In this document: positions 25,946 to 35,310 of the stretch, piece by piece
How the letters are laid out: the number at the start of each line of letters is the position of its first letter
Position numbering within the stretch: position 1 is the stretch's first letter
Assembly: GCF_026319365.1 (NCBI RefSeq)
Contig: NZ_JAPDMS010000002.1
Coordinates: forward strand, 310,001 to 374,000
From: Methylophaga sp. OBS1
GTDB lineage: Bacteria; Pseudomonadota; Gammaproteobacteria; Nitrosococcales; Methylophagaceae
DNA: 64,000 nucleotides
Reading direction: 5' to 3'
Made by a program: the position numbers and the translations under genes
Notes under the pieces: generated by a model
What the model saw: only the letters and a program-made list of their open reading frames with translations
The model's database searches: none
Told to the model about the DNA's origin: nothing

Positions 25946-26012
25946 GCCCGTAGGAATTAACCACAGAGGCACAGAGGGCACAGAGAAGAATAAAATGCTG
26001 GTCGGTATTTAA

Positions 26013-26610
26013 CGTCATTGCGAGGAGCTTGCGACGAAGCAATGTTCCCATTGCCACAACCCGGGACTGGATCGCCACGGCAAAGCCTCGCGATGACAAA
26101 GCGCCGGACGATAATTGATTTCACCGCACTCTACGCGATACACGTCATTGCGAGGAGGAACGACGAAGCAATCTTTCCAGTGCGTAAATCAGAGCCTGGA
26201 TCGCCACGAAGAAGCCTCGCGATGACAAAGCGCCGGACGATAGTTGATTTCACCGAACTCTACGCGATACACGTCATTTCGAGGAAGCACGACGAAGCAA
26301 TCTTCGCATTGCCACAATGCGGGACTGGATCGCCGCGGCAAAGCCTCGCGATGACAAAGCGCAGGACGATAATTGATTTCACCGAACTCTACGCGATACA
26401 CGTCATTGCGAGGAGGCACGACGAAGCAATCTTTCCAGTGCGTAAATCAGCGCCTGGATCGCCACGGCAAAGCCTCGCGATGACAAAGAGTAGGACGATA
26501 ATTGATTTCACTGAACTCTACGCCATGCACGTCATTGCGAGGAGGCACGACGAAGCAATCCAGTCCCAGATTCAAATAGATTGCTTCGTCGCAAGCTCAT
26601 TGCAATGACA
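26013..26610. repeat. Tandem array of five palindromic repeats, 129-bp period
   Basis: Five units start at 26013, 26143, 26272, 26401 and 26530, a period of 129-130 bp. Each unit of about 85 bp opens with CGTCATTGCGAGGA and closes with GCCTCGCGATGACA, an inverted pair, so each can fold on itself. The roughly 45-bp linkers (GCGCCGGACGATAATTGATT...) are also repeated. Units 1 and 3 share one centre (CATTGCCACAA), units 2 and 4 another (CCAGTGCGTAAATCAG); unit 5 differs and is closed by TTGCTTCGTCGCAAGC. This looks like a REP/MITE-like family. The open frame of 196 codons across it is repeat-derived and not called as a gene. The rest of 25946-26705 holds no gene that I can see. Confidence 0.9.
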
Positions 26611-26705
26611 GTTTTATTCTTTCTCGATGTCCTCAATGGTTCAATTACTGATCGACAAAGGCAATCTGCTAGAATGCTTTTTTGAATTAAGACCACCAAT
26701 CACCT

Positions 26706-28070
26706 ATGTCACTATCCATCATCATTCTCGCCGCCGGTAAAGGCACCCGCATGAAATCCAGCAAGCCCAAGGTCATGCATACCCTGGGAGGCAAGCCCTT
26801 ACTGCAACACGTGGTCGATACCGCCAAACTGCTCAACCCTACTGAACTGGCTGTCGTCTGTGGCAATGGCGCAGATGAAGTCGTGCCGTATCTGGAAGCA
26901 CAGGGCATTAATACCGTAATGCAGCATGAACAGAAAGGCACCGGCCACGCGGTAGAGCAGGCCAAAGCCTTTTTCCAGAAATCGGATCAGGTGCTGGTGC
27001 TTTACGGTGATGTACCGATGATTGAAGTCGAGACGCTGGAAGCGCTGATCCATGAAGGTGATAAAAACAGCCTCAAAGTCCTGACCGCGCTGCTGGATAA
27101 CCCCACCGGTTATGGCCGCATCGTGCGTGACTTTGATGACAAGATGCTGCGCATCACTGAAGAGAAAGATGCTGATGAGGAAACAAAGCTCATCAATGAA
27201 GTGAATACCGGCATCATGTGCATTCCAGCTAAATGGCTGGATGAAGCGCTGGCACAGCTGGATAACAACAATGCCCAGAGCGAATATTACCTCACCGACC
27301 TGATTGCCAAGGCCGTTGAGCAGGGCATCGAAATTGACTCGGTTATCTGTGAAGATGAAATGGAAGTCGCCGGTGTTAATAACCGCGTTCAACTGGCCGA
27401 ACTGGAAAGCTACTACCAGCAGAAACGGGCGACAGATCTGATGATGGCGGGTGTCACTTTCCGCGACCCGGCCCGTGTTGATATCCGCGGTGAACTCAAT
27501 GCCGGTCAGGACATCACCGTCGATATCAACGTCATTTTTGAAGGCAGCAACACCATCGCTAATAACGTCCAGATCGGTGCCAACTGCATCATTATCAACA
27601 GCGTGATCCATGAAGGCGCTGAAATCCTGCCCAACAGCATTATTGAAAATGCTGAAGTGGGTTCAGGCTGTGCTGTCGGTCCTTATGCCCGTCTGCGTCC
27701 GGGTTCTGTGCTGGCAGCCAAGGCCAAGATCGGTAACTTTGTTGAAGTCAAAAACGCCAATATTGGACTGGGTTCCAAGGTCAATCACCTCAGTTATATC
27801 GGTGATACCGATATGGGCGCCGATGTGAATATCGGGGCGGGTACCATTACCTGCAATTACGATGGTGCCAATAAGCACCGTACTGTGATTGGTGATCGGG
27901 TGTTTGTGGGATCGGATACGCAGCTGGTTGCGCCTGTGACGGTTGAGGATGGGGCGACTATTGGAGCTGGGTCTACGATTCGGAAGGACGCGCCGGGTGA
28001 TGCGCTAACTTTGACTGTTTCTAAGCAGAAGACGGTTGAGGGGTGGAAGAGGCCGGTAAAGAAGAAGTAG
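26706..28070 (+). CDS. glmU: Bifunctional UDP-N-acetylglucosamine pyrophosphorylase / glucosamine-1-phosphate N-acetyltransferase
   Basis: Makes UDP-GlcNAc for peptidoglycan and LPS. The N-terminal uridyltransferase domain has LAAGKGTRMKSSKPKV at residues 8-23. The C-terminal left-handed beta-helix acetyltransferase (from about residue 250) shows hexapeptide repeats and the GAGTITCNYDGANKH active-site segment near 379-393. The length (454) is usual. The last 55 codons or so use CGG, GGG, TTG, GCG and AGG more than the rest of the gene, right before the AT-rich orphan gene. glmS, often next to glmU, is not present here. Confidence 0.96.
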   Translation: MSLSIIILAAGKGTRMKSSKPKVMHTLGGKPLLQHVVDTAKLLNPTELAVVCGNGADEVVPYLEAQGINTVMQHEQKGTGHAVEQAKAFFQKSDQVLVLYGDVPMIEVETLEALIHEGDKNSLKVLTALLDNPTGYGRIVRDFDDKMLRITEEKDADEETKLINEVNTGIMCIPAKWLDEALAQLDNNNAQSEYYLTDLIAKAVEQGIEIDSVICEDEMEVAGVNNRVQLAELESYYQQKRATDLMMAGVTFRDPARVDIRGELNAGQDITVDINVIFEGSNTIANNVQIGANCIIINSVIHEGAEILPNSIIENAEVGSGCAVGPYARLRPGSVLAAKAKIGNFVEVKNANIGLGSKVNHLSYIGDTDMGADVNIGAGTITCNYDGANKHRTVIGDRVFVGSDTQLVAPVTVEDGATIGAGSTIRKDAPGDALTLTVSKQKTVEGWKRPVKKK

Positions 28071-28085
28071 ATAGAGGATAGCGAG

Positions 28086-28946
28086 ATGGAATTTGCTCAG
28101 CCCGCTTTTGACTGGATAGTTAGACTCTTTTCAGTGCACATATGGAGTTTTTTGAACTCAAGTTTTGGTGCAGCCTCACTCGCATCAGCTGCGGGTGCCT
28201 ATTTCGGTGCCACAGCCGCTCAAAAAGTTATTCTAAAAAGTAAGCGGAAAGAAGCATTAGAAACAGAGCTTAGAAATGTGAATTCAGCAATAATGGCTGC
28301 TTTTACAACTGCTAACATGGCCTTGACGGTAAAAAAACAATTGATTAAACCAATCTACGATCAATTCAAGACGGATTTAGAAAGGTTTGAAGGTTTTGAG
28401 GAAAAACGAAAGACCAATAGTTTAAGTTCAGGTGAAACTTTTCATTTCATAGCTGATTTGCAGGATTTTGATACACCACCTTTTCCAATTCAAATACTAA
28501 ACCATACTCTATTTAATGCAGTAGATACTGAGAGTAGAGCATTGAGCGCAGCTGCTTTTCTTGAAGCATCATTTTCTGGACTCAAGAATATGATGAACAA
28601 AAGACGACTTCTGATTGATCAATTCAGAGTGAGTCAGTTGAGTGGTGAGAAGTTTGCGTACTATTATTTTGGTTTAGAGATGCCATCTGGTGACAGGCAA
28701 AAAGAATACTCGGATGCAATTGATGGCATCATGAGTTACATCAATGATGTCATCTTTTTTAGCAAGACAATCGCCGAAGATCTTGAGGTTTATGGGAAGA
28801 AACTTAGAGATCAAGAAAAATTAATTCCATCAACTTACTCTATTCGGCATGCTGATTTTTCCTCACCTGAAGAGCAAGGCTTAATGCCTGAAACAGAAAA
28901 CTATCTTTCTTGGCTTTCAGGCTTTATTAAAAGCCCCAAGAGTTAG
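28086..28946 (+). CDS. Hypothetical AT-rich gene, membrane-anchored helical protein
   Basis: A 286-residue protein of a family I do not recognise. The N-terminus has a hydrophobic stretch and a small-residue segment (FGAASLASAAGAYFGATAAQ, residues 27-46) that could span the membrane. The rest is charged and mostly helical, with several Lys/Glu-rich helices. It starts 15 bp after glmU behind GAGGATAGCGAG. Codon use is clearly richer in A and T than in its neighbours, which suggests horizontal acquisition. A fold-back intergenic element follows. No enzyme motif was found. Confidence 0.6.
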   Translation: MEFAQPAFDWIVRLFSVHIWSFLNSSFGAASLASAAGAYFGATAAQKVILKSKRKEALETELRNVNSAIMAAFTTANMALTVKKQLIKPIYDQFKTDLERFEGFEEKRKTNSLSSGETFHFIADLQDFDTPPFPIQILNHTLFNAVDTESRALSAAAFLEASFSGLKNMMNKRRLLIDQFRVSQLSGEKFAYYYFGLEMPSGDRQKEYSDAIDGIMSYINDVIFFSKTIAEDLEVYGKKLRDQEKLIPSTYSIRHADFSSPEEQGLMPETENYLSWLSGFIKSPKS

Positions 28947-28984
28947 ATAACTTTCTCACTTCACACGCTGCCGCGGGGCGTTCA

Positions 28985-29220
28985 TTTCTTTTGTTTGCCC
29001 AAAAGAAACGAACCAAAGAAAAAGGCACCCGATATTGCCTTCATCCAAAAATTGAGCTTGTTTGATGGCGTGGTCGAAAATTGATTCGCGACTTCCCTGT
29101 CGCTCACCCTTCGGGCGCCTCCGGCGTCCAAATTCATTCCCGATGAATTTGTCGCTACGCTCAAACACTCGAGCACTTCTCCCATCAATCAAACTCAATT
29201 TTTGGCGGCAATAAAACGGG
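28985..29220. repeat. Fold-back intergenic element with nested inverted repeats
   Basis: The 411 bases between 28946 and 29358 hold no gene. Instead there is a hairpin of perfect 9-bp arms (TTTCTTTTG at 28985-28993, CAAAAGAAA at 29000-29008). There is also a long imperfect inverted repeat: 29045-29068 against 29182-29205, 24 bp with about two mismatches, extended outward by CCCGATATTGCC against GGCAATAAAACGGG. A third dyad AAATTCAT/ATGAATTT is at 29130-29150. Similar TTTCTTTTGTTTGCCCAAAAG-type stretches occur between genes in many proteobacteria, to my memory. It is probably a non-autonomous or RNA-forming element. Confidence 0.65.
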
Positions 29221-29357
29221 ACGAAAAGCGCTCCCTCTTCCCTGACTCGCCAGCAAGACGAAACAGATGGATAAGGTAGCCTCAGCCAAGCAATCAAGCT
29301 CAATAAGGCTGACTCGGCTACAATAAACACCCTTCCAAACTAAAACAGCGAACATCA

Positions 29358-29696
29358 ATGAGCGATCTCCCCAACTGCCCCAACTGTGGTTCTGAATATA
29401 CCTATCAGGATCAAGCGATGCTGATCTGCCCCGAGTGTGCCCATGAGTGGCAGGCAGGGGAAAGTCCAACTGAAGAGTCGGAAGACAAAGTGCTGGATTC
29501 CAACGGTAATGTGTTGGCAGACGGCGACACGGTGACAGTGATTAAAGACCTGAAAGTGAAAGGGGCATCCGCGGTGGTGAAAGTTGGCACCAAGGTTAAA
29601 AATATCCGCCTGGTGGGCGGCGATCATGATATCGATTGCAAGATCGACGGTATCGGTGCGATGAAGCTGAAGTCAGAGTTTGTAAAGAAAGCCTGA
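29358..29696 (+). CDS. YjdM/PhnA-family zinc-ribbon protein
   Basis: 112-residue protein with an N-terminal zinc ribbon (CPNCGSEY, then CPECAHEW, residues 8-30) and the C-terminal PhnA-type fold ([27 protein letters not shown]). This is the YjdM family, formerly called PhnA after a link to phosphonate genes in E. coli. Its biochemical role is not settled, and the name does not imply phosphonoacetate hydrolase. It sits about 2 kb from the ptx operon, which could be chance. Confidence 0.88.
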   Translation: MSDLPNCPNCGSEYTYQDQAMLICPECAHEWQAGESPTEESEDKVLDSNGNVLADGDTVTVIKDLKVKGASAVVKVGTKVKNIRLVGGDHDIDCKIDGIGAMKLKSEFVKKA

Positions 29697-29866
29697 TCAG
29701 CCAATTAGCTTGGACCGGCTTTATTCCAGCCCAAACTGCGACATCCTGTCATTTTATCCTGTCTGTAGCTCAGCCACTGGGGCGGCTGTACTGTTCAAAT
29801 AGCCATTTCTCCAGCTGGTATGGAGATTGCTGATGTAAGACAAAACAGAAGCAGCAAGGAGCAACA

Positions 29867-30535
29867 ATGGCGATTACCGGGACTAACTATGCAGAACCAG
29901 TGACAAGTTCTGCCGTCAACACGGCAAACGTTGCCGATTTCTCTGCTAAAGCGTTGGAGCTGATGCAGCGAAGACAGGTTTCAGCAGACGAGATTAATAC
30001 GTTTGAGCAGATCCTGGCAAAAACAGCGAATCATGCTGACGCTAAACAAGCATTGAGAGACTTATCTCCCTCTGAGCGGGAAGTGCTCCGAAAAGTACAT
30101 TCTCTGGCTCAACCGATACAAGTTGGAACGTTAACCAATGAGGGGGCCGCTAATCTGCTACTGGCCCCAGGATCACAGCGGGACTTCAATAATGACGGCT
30201 TACTGACAACCGGTGCAGCGCATTCCTTTGCATTTCCACCAGAGAATGCGCCGGCTTCTTTCAAAAAGGCCTGGGAGAAAGCCACCGAAGGAAAATCTAT
30301 ACTCGATGTGCCTACCCACATGGTGTTTGCCGTTGGCCTTGCAAACCTGGGGCGCGAACCGGGTGATCCCAACTGGGTAAATCCATATGCCAGCGCTGAC
30401 TTTGATTACGCGGGTAAGGTTGAACAGATCATCGACAGCATCGAATATCAGTACAACAGTCATATGATGTCATTTGAGCAGTACCAGAAAAATAGACAGT
30501 TTTACAATAAGTTACGGGATGAGATGTCGGCATGA
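29867..30535 (+). CDS. Hypothetical protein
   Basis: A 222-residue soluble protein of a family I do not recognise. The N-terminal region is helical and polar (residues 20-85). The middle contains a Gly/Pro-rich segment with DFNNDGLLTTGAAHSF, where DFNNDG resembles a calcium-binding-like turn. The C-terminus is again helical and rich in Tyr and Gln (EQIIDSIEYQYNSH). No signal peptide. AAGGAGCAACA precedes the start. Upstream, 29697-29866 is empty of recognisable features. Confidence 0.65.
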   Translation: MAITGTNYAEPVTSSAVNTANVADFSAKALELMQRRQVSADEINTFEQILAKTANHADAKQALRDLSPSEREVLRKVHSLAQPIQVGTLTNEGAANLLLAPGSQRDFNNDGLLTTGAAHSFAFPPENAPASFKKAWEKATEGKSILDVPTHMVFAVGLANLGREPGDPNWVNPYASADFDYAGKVEQIIDSIEYQYNSHMMSFEQYQKNRQFYNKLRDEMSA

Positions 30536-30631
30536 CATGTCAGTAACACTGACCTCTGTCTTTGTTTGTCAGAGCACAGCAACAACAGATTTTTGGAAGC
30601 TAATCAGGGACGCGTTCTTAATCAAGGATAA

Positions 30632-31033
30632 ATGAAGAGAAAGCCGATGATTGTTATTTATGGCATAAAAGAAAAACTGAACCCCATCAAAGCGCAGCTT
30701 TCGGATGTGATTCATGGTTGCATGCAAAACGTGCTGGGCATGCCGGAAGATAAGCGGGCGCATCGCTTCATACCGCTCGACAGGCAAGACTTTTATTATC
30801 CTGGTGGCAGAACAGATGCTTACACCGTGATTGAAATCAATATGATGGCGGGACGTAAAGCCGAGACTCAGAAGGCTTTGATTAAGGCATTGTTTTCAGA
30901 ATTGGAAAGCCAGCTTTCTCTGGCACCCGTTGATGTCGAAATCACCATCAAGGAGCAGCAACCTCATCAATGGGGATTTCGAGGCATGACAGGGGATGAA
31001 GCTAAAGACCTCAACTACAAGGTTAAGGTCTGA
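30632..31033 (+). CDS. Tautomerase-superfamily protein with displaced N-terminal proline
   Basis: 133-residue protein resembling the 4-oxalocrotonate tautomerase superfamily: a beta-alpha-beta core with IHGCMQNVLGMPEDKRAHRF and the C-terminal GFRGMTGDEA. In this superfamily the catalytic base is the N-terminal Pro exposed after Met removal. Here the codon before that Pro is AAG, not a start, and the only well-placed ATG (30632, with AAGG 4 nt upstream) gives MKRKP, putting the Pro at position 5. The next ATG lies after the Pro. The enzyme may therefore have lost canonical tautomerase activity, or the N-terminus is processed further. Confidence 0.8.
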   Translation: MKRKPMIVIYGIKEKLNPIKAQLSDVIHGCMQNVLGMPEDKRAHRFIPLDRQDFYYPGGRTDAYTVIEINMMAGRKAETQKALIKALFSELESQLSLAPVDVEITIKEQQPHQWGFRGMTGDEAKDLNYKVKV

Positions 31034-31052
31034 GAGTTAGGTGATAGCTTAA

Positions 31053-31532
31053 TTAAGCTTCAGCCAGTGTCATCGCCTGCAGGTAATTTTCCAGTCCCAT
31101 TTTCTTAATCAGACCCAGCTGCTGTTCCAGCCAGTGGGTATGATCCAGCTCGGTGTCCTCCAGTTGTTTTAGCAGCAACTGGCGGGTGTCATAGTCGCCT
31201 TCTTCTTCACACAGGGCGATGCCGTTACGCAGGTTGTCGACGACGGCATACTCCAAATCAAGGTCATTCTGCAGCATCTCGGTTACAGTGTGGCCGACAT
31301 TCAGCGGTTCACGATGCGCCAGGTTGGGCATGCCTTCCAGAAACAGGATGCGTTTGATCATCTGGTCGGCGTGATCGGTTTCGTCCTGCATTTCGTGGGC
31401 AATGCGGTTGTAGAGGCGGGTCAGGCCCCAGTCTTCATACATTCTGGAGTGAATGAAGTACTGGTCCATTGCAGTCAGTTCCCCCGCGAGCAGGTTGTTG
31501 AGCAAATCAATAACTTTCTGACTACCTTTCAT
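31053..31532 (-). CDS. bfr: Bacterioferritin, ferroxidase type lacking the heme-ligand Met52
   Basis: 159-residue iron-storage ferritin-like protein forming a 24-mer shell. The di-iron ferroxidase residues are all present: Glu18, Glu51, His54, Glu94, Glu128 and His131 (the last two shifted by one). The usual heme ligand Met52 is Thr (QDETDH), so this subunit should not bind the inter-subunit heme alone. Some gammaproteobacteria pair such a subunit with a second, heme-binding Bfr; no second one is in this window. Divergent from the ptx operon. Confidence 0.92.
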   Translation of the reverse strand: MKGSQKVIDLLNNLLAGELTAMDQYFIHSRMYEDWGLTRLYNRIAHEMQDETDHADQMIKRILFLEGMPNLAHREPLNVGHTVTEMLQNDLDLEYAVVDNLRNGIALCEEEGDYDTRQLLLKQLEDTELDHTHWLEQQLGLIKKMGLENYLQAMTLAEA

Positions 31533-31669
31533 GGGAATAACCTCTTATTTTTTGCATGGCGCGGAAGCTCTGATTAAGACCGCTTTTGTTCGCATTATGT
31601 CATGCCGTCTACTGAGAGCTCAAAACTTGTAAAAGCCACTTCAAGCAATCTGCGCTAATTGACTTAAAA

Positions 31670-31702
31670 CTGTCATTTGCTTGTCATTCAGTCGTCATTT
31701 GA
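31670..31702 (+). promoter_or_regulatory. Pho box: three tandem 11-bp PhoB half-sites
   Basis: CTGTCATTTGC, TTGTCATTCAG and TCGTCATTTGA follow one another without gaps, each with TGTCAT or CGTCAT at the same phase. This is the 11-bp direct-repeat pattern bound by PhoB dimers. A -10-like TAGCAT lies at 31709-31714. The box is about 65-90 bp upstream of ptxA and predicts induction under phosphate limitation. Confidence 0.82.
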
Positions 31703-31766
31703 TCTGCTTAGCATGCAATCAACATTCGTAATACATCACCACGATAAATAGAGAAAGGTAATGTTG

Positions 31767-32594
31767 ATGCATGCACAAGAAGACAAAGCACCCATTCTCA
31801 AGATTGAAAACCTGGGGGTCCGATACAGCAATAGTATCGTGGCTCTGAAAGACACCACCTTGTCGTTTTTCAACGGTGAGTTTGTGGTTTTGCTGGGGCT
31901 TTCAGGTGCCGGTAAATCTTCGTTGTTACGCGCTCTCAACCATCTTGTGAAACCCACTTCAGGCAGGGTTATCTCCTCCAGCCAGGGGGATTTAAGTTCT
32001 GAAAAGCGCTTGCGACAACATCGCCGGAAAACGGCGATGGTTTTCCAGCAGCACCAACTGATACTCAGGCAGACCGCTTTACAGAATGTGCTGACAGGAC
32101 GATTGGCTAACCATGGTTTTTTCCGTAGTTTACTGCCTTTACCAAAAGCGGATCTGGACATAGCACTGCAATGCCTGGAACGCGTGGGCTTAGCAGATAA
32201 AGCGATGACTCGTGTAGACCAGCTTTCCGGGGGGCAGCAGCAGCGAGTCGGTATTGCCCGAGCTCTGGCCCAGCAGCCAGATATTATTCTGGCCGATGAG
32301 CCGATCGCCAGTCTGGATCCAGCCACAGCTCAAAAAATCCTCGATTTACTGAAGCGTATTTGTGAAGAAGACGGCATTACTGCCGTTGTCTCGTTGCACC
32401 AATTGGAATTTGCCCGTCAATTTGCCGATCGGATTATCGGCTTGGCAAATGCGGAGGTTGTTTTTGATGCCGACCCCACACATCTCGATGAATCGTATTT
32501 ATCCCGAATTTACGCCAGCAAAAAGTCTGAACTTTCCAATAACCAAGAGGATGCCTTTGAGACGCGTCCGCTCGTTAATCTAACCTCAACCTGA
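31767..32594 (+). CDS. ptxA: Phosphite/phosphonate ABC transporter ATP-binding protein (PtxA/PhnC)
   Basis: Cytoplasmic ATPase of 275 residues for uptake of phosphite. Walker [10 protein letters not shown] near residue 45, signature [15 protein letters not shown], and Walker [13 protein letters not shown] are intact, and the overall sequence is of the PhnC type. ATG 31767 is preferred because GAAAGG is 8 nt upstream; the ATG at 31761 would be only 2 nt away. I name it ptxA because the operon contains a clear ptxD. Confidence 0.9.
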   Translation: MHAQEDKAPILKIENLGVRYSNSIVALKDTTLSFFNGEFVVLLGLSGAGKSSLLRALNHLVKPTSGRVISSSQGDLSSEKRLRQHRRKTAMVFQQHQLILRQTALQNVLTGRLANHGFFRSLLPLPKADLDIALQCLERVGLADKAMTRVDQLSGGQQQRVGIARALAQQPDIILADEPIASLDPATAQKILDLLKRICEEDGITAVVSLHQLEFARQFADRIIGLANAEVVFDADPTHLDESYLSRIYASKKSELSNNQEDAFETRPLVNLTST

Positions 32595-33464
<870 letters not shown>

Positions 33465-33470
33465 TAAACA

Positions 33471-34292
33471 ATGAGTGATAACTCTGCATTGAACGGCCAG
33501 CAAAGCTACTCGGAAATGCTGACTCAATATCAGCAGTCCTGGCTGCAAAAAGTAAAGCATGGCCTAATCCTGTTTGCGTTGATTCTGCTTGCCTGCTGGT
33601 ACGTCAACCTGCTTGATGTGGACACGCTCGCCAATGGCGTTCCGGCGATTGTGACTTTGGCGGGGGAGTCATTCCCCCCCGATTTCACAAACTTTTCCAG
33701 CTGGTTAAAGCCCTTGCTGGATACGCTGGCAATGAGTGTTGCAGGTACTGCAATTGCCGTGGTTCTCTCATTATTCATCGCGTTTCTTGCTGCCAGGAAC
33801 ACAACACCCCATGCGGTTATTTATCAATTGGCGCGAATTACGCTGAATACACTGCGCTCAGTCCCCGAGTTGATTATGGGCATTATTTTTGTGGCAGCGG
33901 TTGGCTTTGGCACTTTGCCGGGCGTACTTGCGCTGGGACTGCACTCGGTGGGTATGGTCGGTAAGTTTTTTGCTGAGGCCATAGAGCATGTGGATGAAGC
34001 CCCCATAGAGGCTGCAGTCGCGAGTGGGGCAAGTCGTATGCAAGTGCTTTATCACGCCGTTTTACCACAGGTGCTGTCACAGATGGTGGATATTTCCATC
34101 TACCGCTGGGAATACAACTTCAGGGCTTCTACAGTGATGGGCATGGTCGGAGCCGGCGGGATCGGCTTTGAACTGATGGGCTCGCTCAGAATCATGCAAT
34201 ATCAGGAAGTCATGGCCATCATGATCGTTATTCTGGTTATGGTCACTCTGGTTGATGCCCTCAGCGGATATCTACGCAAGTCTTTTAAGTAA
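33471..34292 (+). CDS. ptxC: Phosphite/phosphonate ABC transporter permease (PtxC/PhnE)
   Basis: Inner-membrane permease of 273 residues with about six membrane helices. The EAA-loop that contacts the ATPase reads EAAVASGASRMQVLYHAVLPQ near residues 180-200, and the C-terminal GAGGIGFELMGSLRIMQYQEV is typical of PhnE. It starts 6 bp after ptxB, making transporter ATPase-binding protein-permease in one operon. Confidence 0.92.
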   Translation: MSDNSALNGQQSYSEMLTQYQQSWLQKVKHGLILFALILLACWYVNLLDVDTLANGVPAIVTLAGESFPPDFTNFSSWLKPLLDTLAMSVAGTAIAVVLSLFIAFLAARNTTPHAVIYQLARITLNTLRSVPELIMGIIFVAAVGFGTLPGVLALGLHSVGMVGKFFAEAIEHVDEAPIEAAVASGASRMQVLYHAVLPQVLSQMVDISIYRWEYNFRASTVMGMVGAGGIGFELMGSLRIMQYQEVMAIMIVILVMVTLVDALSGYLRKSFK

Positions 34293-34302
34293 AGGATAGA
34301 TA

Positions 34303-35310
34303 ATGAAACCAAAGCTTGTGATAACGCATAAAGTGCATCAGCAAACGCTGGATTATTTGTCTGAGCATTGTGATGTGATCAGTAACCAGTCAGAAGCCTC
34401 TCTGAGCAATACCGAGTTGTTGAAACGTGTTTCGGAGGCTGATGCGATGATGGCGTTCATGCCGGATAGTGTAGATGCAGCGTTTCTTCAAGCTTGCCCC
34501 AATCTCAGGGTGATAGGTGCAGCTTTAAAAGGTTACGACAATTTTGATGTACAGGCCTGCCAGGAACATGGCGTCTGGTTTACGGTGGTACCGGATTTGT
34601 TAACGGTCCCGACCGCGGAACTCACTATCGCATTGATGACTGGGCTAATGCGTAACGTTCGGGCGGCCGATATCCATGTTCGCAGTGGCCAGTTCTCAGG
34701 GTGGCAACCTATTTTCTACGGCATGGGGGTGGCGGGGGCCACCATCGGTGTGATTGGTATGGGAGCCATTGGTAAAGCCATAGCTTCCAGACTGACTGGT
34801 TGGGAGGCTGAGCTCCTTTACACTGACCAGTCCAGGCTGCCCGAAGATCAAGAAAAATCACTCGCAGTCTCATTTGTTGAACTTGATGATTTGTTGAAAC
34901 AATCAGACGTGATCGTTCTGGCATTGGCACTGAATGAAGAGACTTACCACCTGATAGACAGCGAAAAGTTGCGAACCATGAAGCAGGGGGCTTATATCAT
35001 AAACCCCTGTAGAGGCTCAGTGATTTCCGAGCAGGCCGTACTGGAAATGCTGGAGTCAGGTCAGCTCGGTGGGTATGCAGCCGATGTATTTGAAATGGAA
35101 GACTGGGCGATTGGTGAGCGTCCCAAATCTATTGATCCCGCTCTATTAGCTCAACCCAACACGCTATTCACAGCGCATATTGGTTCTGCAGTGAAGCGTG
35201 TGCGACTGCAAATAGAACTGCGAGCGGCGGAGAACATTCTCCAGGCATTGAATGGTGAACACCCTCAAGATGCGATTAATGTCGTCGAACCACAGACCGA
35301 ACTATGTTGA
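34303..35310 (+). CDS. ptxD: Phosphite dehydrogenase, NAD-dependent
   Basis: D-2-hydroxyacid dehydrogenase family enzyme of 335 residues that oxidises phosphite to phosphate with NAD+. Residues align number for number with the characterised Pseudomonas stutzeri PtxD: Lys76 (ALKGYDNFD), Arg237 (NPCRGSV), Glu266 (VFEMEDW) and His292 (AHIGSAV). The NAD-binding loop is [13 protein letters not shown] and an acidic Asp175 (LLYTDQS) at its end favours NAD over [16 protein letters not shown] and [14 protein letters not shown] are close to the reference protein. The stop overlaps the start of the LysR gene. Confidence 0.95.
   Translation: MKPKLVITHKVHQQTLDYLSEHCDVISNQSEASLSNTELLKRVSEADAMMAFMPDSVDAAFLQACPNLRVIGAALKGYDNFDVQACQEHGVWFTVVPDLLTVPTAELTIALMTGLMRNVRAADIHVRSGQFSGWQPIFYGMGVAGATIGVIGMGAIGKAIASRLTGWEAELLYTDQSRLPEDQEKSLAVSFVELDDLLKQSDVIVLALALNEETYHLIDSEKLRTMKQGAYIINPCRGSVISEQAVLEMLESGQLGGYAADVFEMEDWAIGERPKSIDPALLAQPNTLFTAHIGSAVKRVRLQIELRAAENILQALNGEHPQDAINVVEPQTELC

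Noticed and set aside
26018..26608. Open reading frame of 196 codons
   Set aside because: It consists of the 129-bp repeat translated five times; it has no ribosome-binding site or independent protein character.
29358..29696. Phosphonoacetate hydrolase reading of the PhnA-like gene
   Set aside because: The protein is the small zinc-ribbon YjdM type, unrelated to the alkaline-phosphatase-like hydrolase also named PhnA.
29760..29785. TGTAGCTCAGCC, resembling part of a tRNA D-arm
   Set aside because: No acceptor stem, anticodon arm or T-arm (GGTTCGAATCC type) can be built around it.
31046..31059. AGCTTAATTAAGCT palindrome between convergent genes
   Set aside because: Short AT-rich dyad without a T run; not convincing as a terminator or operator.
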